Shown in pieces: positions 6,659-10,607 of a stretch of DNA of 10,607 bases (its first letter is position 1; each line of letters starts with the position of its first letter). Source of the stretch: Candidatus Zixiibacteriota bacterium (GTDB lineage: Bacteria; Zixibacteria; MSB-5A5; GN15; JACZUZ01); the NCBI GenBank assembly GCA_022563625.1, contig JADFNA010000026.1:1-10607 (forward strand). Direction: 5' to 3'. Under the pieces are notes generated by a model. The model made no database searches and had not been told where the DNA came from. It was given only the letters and a program-made list of their open reading frames with translations. The position numbers and the translations under genes are program-made.

Positions 6659-8188
6659 ATGAAGTCTCTCACGAAAAGTTCGACCAATCCGGGGCTGGAT
6701 CTGTTTCTAATCCAACTGGCCGGAAAGTATTCTATCTCCAAAAAGTATTCGTCTGGAGAGACGATTTGTGAGGAGGGGGAACGTGGAAACTCTATGCTGC
6801 TGATTCTGACAGGGTCTGTCAAAATAGTCAAACAGAGTTCTCTCGACGGAGCTCTGGTGCAGATCGGCGCCCGTGGTGTAGGTGAATTTCTTGGGGAAAT
6901 GGCGCTGGTGGAGGAGTTGCCGCGCTCTGCGACAGTTATCGCCGAAACTGATTGTGAAGTCCTCGAATTTTCAAAAGACAATTTTGAAAAAGTCATCCAG
7001 GAGCAGCCTGCGCTTGCGACCCGTGTCCTGCGTAGCCTGAGTAACAAGCTTAGAGAATCCGACTCACATCGCATAAGCGAGTTGGAAGAGAACAACAAGA
7101 TTCTCAATGCCACCAATGAAGAACTGGTGCGCTTGAACGCATTCCTCGATTGTGTCATAGACCGCTCTCCCAGCGCTGTGTTTCTGGCCACGCGCGCGGG
7201 GCAAATTTTTCGTCTCAATGCCGCCGCAACCAAGATGTTTGAGTTAGCTGAGCCAGGTAACCGATTCGTTGTTGACGACCTCTTTAAGGATTTTGCACTC
7301 AAAGAGTTCAGGAAAAATCCGGAGAAGTCATGGCACGGTGAAGTGACCGCGTTGCGGGAGAACGAGGAGTTTCCCGCCTATCTTTCGGTGGCTACCCTTA
7401 CCGGTCACAATGAGAGCCTGTTGCACCTTCTGATCTGCCAGGACATCTCCGAATTGCAGGCATTTAACAGGGCGATCAAGGAGTTTGAAAAATATACCAC
7501 CGCACAGCAGACAGCGGCAGAACTGGCGCACGATCTAAAGAACCTTCTGGGTGTCCTTCTCGGTAACGTAGAGCTGGTATTGCATCAGTTGACCGATGAG
7601 CAAAAAGAAAAAATGGATAAGACTATTCAAGCTATCCGGCAGGTTTCAAAAGAGACACATCAATTTGCTGAAGACATAATGGCTTACCGGGAGGAAGAAG
7701 GCGAGTTCCAACCGATCGACATTCGCAGTATGGTCAAAGCGGTGATCAGATTTTGTAAGTTGCAGGGAATCTTCAAAGATATCACCCTTGATTTCTCAGT
7801 TTCCACAGATTTCCCGCGCCGGCTTGATGTCAAAGAAGGTCAAATCCAAAGCGTTATAGTAAATCTGCTGACCAATGCCGCTGAGGCGCTGGCGGCCGAT
7901 AGCGGCAAGTCTTACCGCGCGATTCAAATAGACCTCTCCTACGACCCGGGCAGCCATTGCGCAGTTATAAGGACGCTTGATAATGGACCCGGAATTGAAC
8001 CGAAACTTCAATCAAAACTGTTCAAAGAGCGCGTCACGACCAAAAAACATGGACACGGGATCGGTTTGGTGTCGATTGGCCGGATTATTCAGAACCACAA
8101 CGGTCAGATTTCAGTCGAGACTCATCCTGGCCAAGGAACGACATTTGAAATCAGGCTGCCGGTGGAAAGAGAACAACAGGATGCTTGA
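6659..8188 (+). CDS. Soluble histidine kinase with N-terminal cyclic-nucleotide-binding and PAS domains
   Basis: The 509-residue protein has no membrane helix. Residues about 15-125 are a cyclic-nucleotide-binding (CRP-like) domain. Its phosphate-binding cassette is intact: GEMAL at 79-83 and PRSAT at 88-92, where the family's Glu and Arg contact the cyclic nucleotide. A coiled-coil linker (about 130-160) leads to a PAS domain (about 160-265). The kinase core follows: phosphoacceptor H291 in AELAHDLKNLLG, an N-box with N402 and N406 (NLLTNAAEA), a G1 box DNGPGI (441-446) and a G2 box HGHGIGL (464-470). All the residues needed for autophosphorylation appear present. The ATG at 6659 lacks a clear ribosome-binding site. 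It overlaps the DUF3307-like gene by 8 bases. With an adenylyl cyclase two genes downstream, cAMP is the likely ligand (inference). Its response regulator is not in this window. Confidence 0.93.
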   Translation: MKSLTKSSTNPGLDLFLIQLAGKYSISKKYSSGETICEEGERGNSMLLILTGSVKIVKQSSLDGALVQIGARGVGEFLGEMALVEELPRSATVIAETDCEVLEFSKDNFEKVIQEQPALATRVLRSLSNKLRESDSHRISELEENNKILNATNEELVRLNAFLDCVIDRSPSAVFLATRAGQIFRLNAAATKMFELAEPGNRFVVDDLFKDFALKEFRKNPEKSWHGEVTALRENEEFPAYLSVATLTGHNESLLHLLICQDISELQAFNRAIKEFEKYTTAQQTAAELAHDLKNLLGVLLGNVELVLHQLTDEQKEKMDKTIQAIRQVSKETHQFAEDIMAYREEEGEFQPIDIRSMVKAVIRFCKLQGIFKDITLDFSVSTDFPRRLDVKEGQIQSVIVNLLTNAAEALAADSGKSYRAIQIDLSYDPGSHCAVIRTLDNGPGIEPKLQSKLFKERVTTKKHGHGIGLVSIGRIIQNHNGQISVETHPGQGTTFEIRLPVEREQQDA

Positions 8189-8534
8189 TCTTCTCTGGTT
8201 TCTTCTGCTCGGACATTTTCTTGGAGACTTTGCACTGCAAAGTGACCGGGTCGCTCTTCTCAAGCAAACATCACACAGAACGCTTACTTATCATGTCGCA
8301 GTCTATACATCCACTGTGGCGCTGTTTCTCTACATCGGGCTTACTTACAACAACAGCAGCATGTTTTTTACATTCTACACTGCTCTGGCGCTAACATTCA
8401 TTTTTGTAGAACACTGGTTTCAAGACCTGGTCAAAGTAACCAAATTCAATGGCAGCAAGCAGAGCTTCTTTTTTGATCAGGCGGTCCATGTCCTGATTTT
8501 ATTCCTGTTAAGGATTGTTGTCTACAGTGACTGA
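8181..8534 (+). CDS. DUF3307-like small integral membrane protein
   Basis: A 117-residue, very hydrophobic protein with about four membrane segments. I recognise the conserved polar pattern of the DUF3307 family: H12-x3-D16-F-x2-Q20 near the N-terminus, H38, H78-x3-D82-x2-K85, and D99-Q100-x2-H103 in the last helix. These buried His/Asp residues could bind a metal or form an active site, but no function is established that I know of. The ATG at 8181 lies inside the end of the kinase gene (ATGCTTGA, 8-base overlap). A longer in-frame extension back to 7977 would run antisense-like through the kinase domain and is rejected. Its own stop overlaps the cyclase start by 8 bases. Placement between a cyclic-nucleotide-sensing kinase and an adenylyl cyclase suggests it takes part in, or reports to, the same signalling circuit. 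Confidence 0.85.
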   Translation: MLDLLWFLLLGHFLGDFALQSDRVALLKQTSHRTLTYHVAVYTSTVALFLYIGLTYNNSSMFFTFYTALALTFIFVEHWFQDLVKVTKFNGSKQSFFFDQAVHVLILFLLRIVVYSD

Positions 8535-10515
8535 TCAGCGTAGTTTCTATCGAGAGCTGTCGGCCTACATTCCGCAATCTTTGCTGACATGGTATGGCTC
8601 CTCTCCCGCAGGCCAGATACATAGAGTAAGCAGGCTTGAAGGCGTTCTTGTCTGTGTTGATGCGTCCGGGTTTACCGCGCTGACCAAGAAACTTGCCCTG
8701 TCAGGGCGGGGTGGTTCCGAAGATTTGACAATCCTGCTGAATATATTTTTCGAAAAAATGTCGCAGACTGTATTTGCCTGCGATGGCGACGTACTAAAAT
8801 TCGCCGGCGATGCGTTCTGGGCCTATTTCCCTGCCAGCTTCGACCCGCAGCTGTTTATGAGGTTAGCTCTCGGCAGACTGGAGGAAGTTAATGATTCAAG
8901 CGGCTTCACCCGGGAACATCCCTTGAATATCCACGTTGGCGCCGAGCGCGGCTGTTTTTCGCTGGCCTCACTTGGCGACCCCTCGTTTCGTCTGGAAGTA
9001 GAGCCGATTGGCCCGCTCGTGCACGCGGTCTATAAGGCCTGCGATTACGCGGGCGAGAATGAGCTGTACGCCGGACCTGCGCTCGGAAAACACTGTCAAC
9101 TTTCTTCAAAGACAATCTGTAATGATGAGACATTTTTCATTGTTGCCGAGCAGCCGCAGCTCGCACAGGGAGTAACCGGCCCGGCGTCCCGCGAATTCGC
9201 GACAGTTGAACATCCACAGCTTACGTCATATATACCTCAGGAAATTGTTGCGCGGCTCAAGTCAGCAGGAATCGGAGCATCTCTGCAAAGTGAACACCGC
9301 CAGGTAGTGTCACTCTTTGCATACTTTGAATACGCGTGTGACAAAGATTCCTCTGGGCCGGTTGAAAATATTGAACGGCTGTGCGAGACACTGGGAAAGG
9401 CATTCGCCGCTGTGAGAAAAATGAGAGGGAGTGTCGCACGCATCGATCCCTACGGGAAGGGACATAAATTGCTAATGCTCTTCGGCGCTCCACAGAAACT
9501 TGAACAGGACGAATTGCATGCCGCTGCCTGCGCGCGAGAAGTGATTAAGCTGGCCGATAAACATATCTCGATCCGAATCGGGGCCTCATTTGGCCCGCTG
9601 TATTGCGGCGATGTTGGCGCACAGAGACGGCGGGAGTACACGGTCATGGGCGAGGGCGCTAATATGGCCGCACGCTTGATGGCCAAAGCAGCTTGGGGAC
9701 AGATACTGTGTGACGAGCGCTTGAGAAGCAAGATGCCTGAAATTGTTCGGACAGAGAGGCTGACGCTGGCCTTGAAGGGGATCGGGGAGGATGTTCCGTG
9801 CTTTGCTCTTACAACAATAGAAGAAGAGGATAGCGCGGCCGGAGACAATAACGAAATAATCGGACAGGAGTTTGAGCTTGGCGAACTGAAGAATCGGTGC
9901 AGGGCAATTTCGAATGGGATTGGAAATGTTACTCTTGTCACAGGCGAGGCGGGGAGCGGAAAGACGTCGTTGCTAACACGCCTTTCTTCGCAACAATCAA
10001 ACGATTGTATTTTCATCACCTGCAAAAACTCCGTGTTGTATGGACGTAACTGGCTGGCAAGGAAAATCCTGTCCGGCTTGCATGAAACTTGGGACCAGAG
10101 TTTCCGGGGCAGTTTGACCGAATATGTTTTGTCGTCGGTTGATAGGCGTTGGATTCCGATGCTGGGAGATTTGATCGAGCGCCCTGAATCTGAAAACGAG
10201 TGGACAAGAGGGCTGGGCGCCGAACTGCGCTTACAAAAACTGGTGGAACTCTACCTCCAGCTTGTTAGCGGATTGGTCACCGCGCCGAGGAGGATCATCG
10301 TCGATGATTTTGACCGCGCAGACGAGAGTTCACAAGGATTAGTATATGAAGTGGCAAAGGTGATTCCGGGCATCCCGGCGAAGTCGAATGCCTTCTCGAT
10401 ATGGGAGAGATACATTTCGGGCGGCGCCGGGTCTCGGCCGAACATGCCCGATTTGGAGGTAATCCAGAGGTTGTCGCGTCCGACCTGTTCGATAAAGGGT
10501 TTGAGGGTAACGTGA
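8527..10515 (+). CDS. Soluble-type class III adenylyl cyclase (two catalytic domains plus P-loop ATPase), 3'-truncated and chimeric
   Basis: Residue numbers are from the GTG at 8527, which overlaps the previous stop (GTGACTGA) with AAGGA 12 bases upstream; TTG codons at 8515/8518 are alternatives. Domain C1 (about 35-175) has both metal aspartates, D45 (VDASGFTAL) and D95 (KFAGDA), with K91. Domain C2 (about 255-400) lacks the metals but has the adenine- and transition-state residues: K311, T372, N379 and R383 (EYTVMGEGANMAARLM). This complementary pair is the arrangement of mammalian sAC, and the Lys/Thr pair favours ATP over GTP. A STAND-like ATPase begins after residue 440, with Walker A GEAGSGKT (473-480) and Walker B IIVDD (590-594). 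Family-like sequence stops near residue 616 (base about 10374). The remaining codons to 10515 are antisense to an aldo/keto reductase, so the true C-terminus is missing. Homologues usually continue for several hundred residues. Confidence 0.88.
   Translation: MTDQRSFYRELSAYIPQSLLTWYGSSPAGQIHRVSRLEGVLVCVDASGFTALTKKLALSGRGGSEDLTILLNIFFEKMSQTVFACDGDVLKFAGDAFWAYFPASFDPQLFMRLALGRLEEVNDSSGFTREHPLNIHVGAERGCFSLASLGDPSFRLEVEPIGPLVHAVYKACDYAGENELYAGPALGKHCQLSSKTICNDETFFIVAEQPQLAQGVTGPASREFATVEHPQLTSYIPQEIVARLKSAGIGASLQSEHRQVVSLFAYFEYACDKDSSGPVENIERLCETLGKAFAAVRKMRGSVARIDPYGKGHKLLMLFGAPQKLEQDELHAAACAREVIKLADKHISIRIGASFGPLYCGDVGAQRRREYTVMGEGANMAARLMAKAAWGQILCDERLRSKMPEIVRTERLTLALKGIGEDVPCFALTTIEEEDSAAGDNNEIIGQEFELGELKNRCRAISNGIGNVTLVTGEAGSGKTSLLTRLSSQQSNDCIFITCKNSVLYGRNWLARKILSGLHETWDQSFRGSLTEYVLSSVDRRWIPMLGDLIERPESENEWTRGLGAELRLQKLVELYLQLVSGLVTAPRRIIVDDFDRADESSQGLVYEVAKVIPGIPAKSNAFSIWERYISGGAGSRPNMPDLEVIQRLSRPTCSIKGLRVT
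10366..10378. repeat. Short perfect inverted repeat at the cyclase/reductase junction
   Basis: CCGGG-CAT-CCCGG (10366-10378) is a perfect 5-base stem with a 3-base loop. It sits where cyclase coding on the plus strand gives way to reductase coding on the minus strand. Short inverted repeats are typical sites of fold-back or template-switch joins, but a stem this short can also be chance. Confidence 0.45.
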
Positions 10516-10607
10516 CTTTGGCCGTTGGCGTATTCTTCCGCCGTGTCGATGTAGAACATGCCGTCTTTGAATGCGCGGTGAAGCATGCGGTCATAGGTGG
10601 GGTTGAA
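10378..10607 (-). CDS. Aldo/keto reductase, internal fragment (5' end beyond window, 3' end lost at junction)
   Basis: The minus strand is open from the window edge and encodes about 76 residues of an NAD(P)H-dependent aldo/keto reductase. FYIDTAEEYANG carries the catalytic Asp and Tyr at the family's fixed spacing of five (D-T-A-x-x-Y), and WITSKSG carries the catalytic Lys. The next segment, PPEMYLSHIEKAFDF, corresponds to the helix that precedes the strand with the catalytic His in full-length proteins. Reductase-like sequence ends near 10370-10380, before that His. The frame then stays open to 10251 only by reading antisense through the cyclase ATPase domain. The fragment cannot be an active enzyme as it stands. 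The start codon lies outside the window. Either a rearrangement cut the gene or two unrelated sequences were joined. Confidence 0.75.

Noticed and set aside
6622..7302. 226-codon minus-strand frame opposite the kinase N-terminus
   Set aside because: Ser/Arg/Leu-rich composition typical of antisense to a real gene. The plus-strand CNB-PAS reading is clear.
7977..8180. Extended start of the DUF3307-like gene within the kinase gene
   Set aside because: The extra residues are an off-frame reading of the kinase ATP-binding domain with no family similarity. DUF3307-like sequence begins at the ATG at 8181.
9450..10025. 191-codon minus-strand frame opposite the cyclase
   Set aside because: Shadow of a strongly supported plus-strand coding region that carries catalytic and Walker motifs.
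10251..10377. C-terminal continuation of the aldo/keto reductase frame
   Set aside because: Beyond the junction the residues are antisense to the cyclase ATPase Walker B region and do not resemble a reductase.

Overview
The window looks like chromosomal DNA from an uncultured Gram-negative bacterium. Evidence for this is a Wzz-type chain-length segment with its lipid-linked-glycan flippase, a beta-barrel-like fragment, and a dispersed palindromic repeat of a kind common in FCB-group and candidate-phylum genomes. The phylum cannot be fixed from sequence reading alone. G+C content rises from roughly 25-35% at the left edge to about 50% or more on the right.

Left half (1-5837, all minus strand, so transcription runs leftwards). 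From upstream to downstream: a stand-alone HDOD protein (5837-4971); an HDOD domain fused in frame to the C-terminal half of a Wzz/GumC-type polysaccharide chain-length protein (4948-3512); a short intergenic region carrying an imperfect palindromic repeat (3383-3494); a Wzx/MOP-type flippase (3320-1833); and a very long open frame that leaves the window (1822 to base 1). That last frame encodes a zinc ribbon, a SAM-dependent methyltransferase and an aminoglycoside-phosphotransferase-like kinase. The Wzz part, flippase and methyltransferase/kinase look like one edge of a surface-polysaccharide locus. The HDOD genes look like a signalling locus joined to it.

Middle (5838-6658): a gene-poor stretch with a beta-barrel-like fragment (6182-6544) that lacks a normal 5' end and is probably a remnant.

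Right half (6659-10377, plus strand): a tightly overlapping operon. It encodes a soluble histidine kinase with an N-terminal cyclic-nucleotide-binding domain and a PAS domain, a small DUF3307-like membrane protein, and a class III adenylyl cyclase of the soluble-AC (sAC/CyaC-like) type with two catalytic domains followed by a P-loop ATPase. Both gene junctions are 8-base overlaps of the form NTGNNTGA, implying translational coupling. The reasonable inference is a cAMP circuit in which the cyclase makes the ligand and the kinase senses it. No response regulator is present.

Right edge: the cyclase stops matching its family near 10370, inside its ATPase domain. From there to 10607 the opposite strand encodes the N-terminal part of an aldo/keto reductase. 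The two truncated genes meet at a small perfect inverted repeat (10366-10378). This is either a real rearrangement or a chimeric join. With the HDOD-Wzz seam near 4080-4105 and the orphan barrel fragment, the window contains three broken or fused genes, so read support across the seams matters before biology is built on them.
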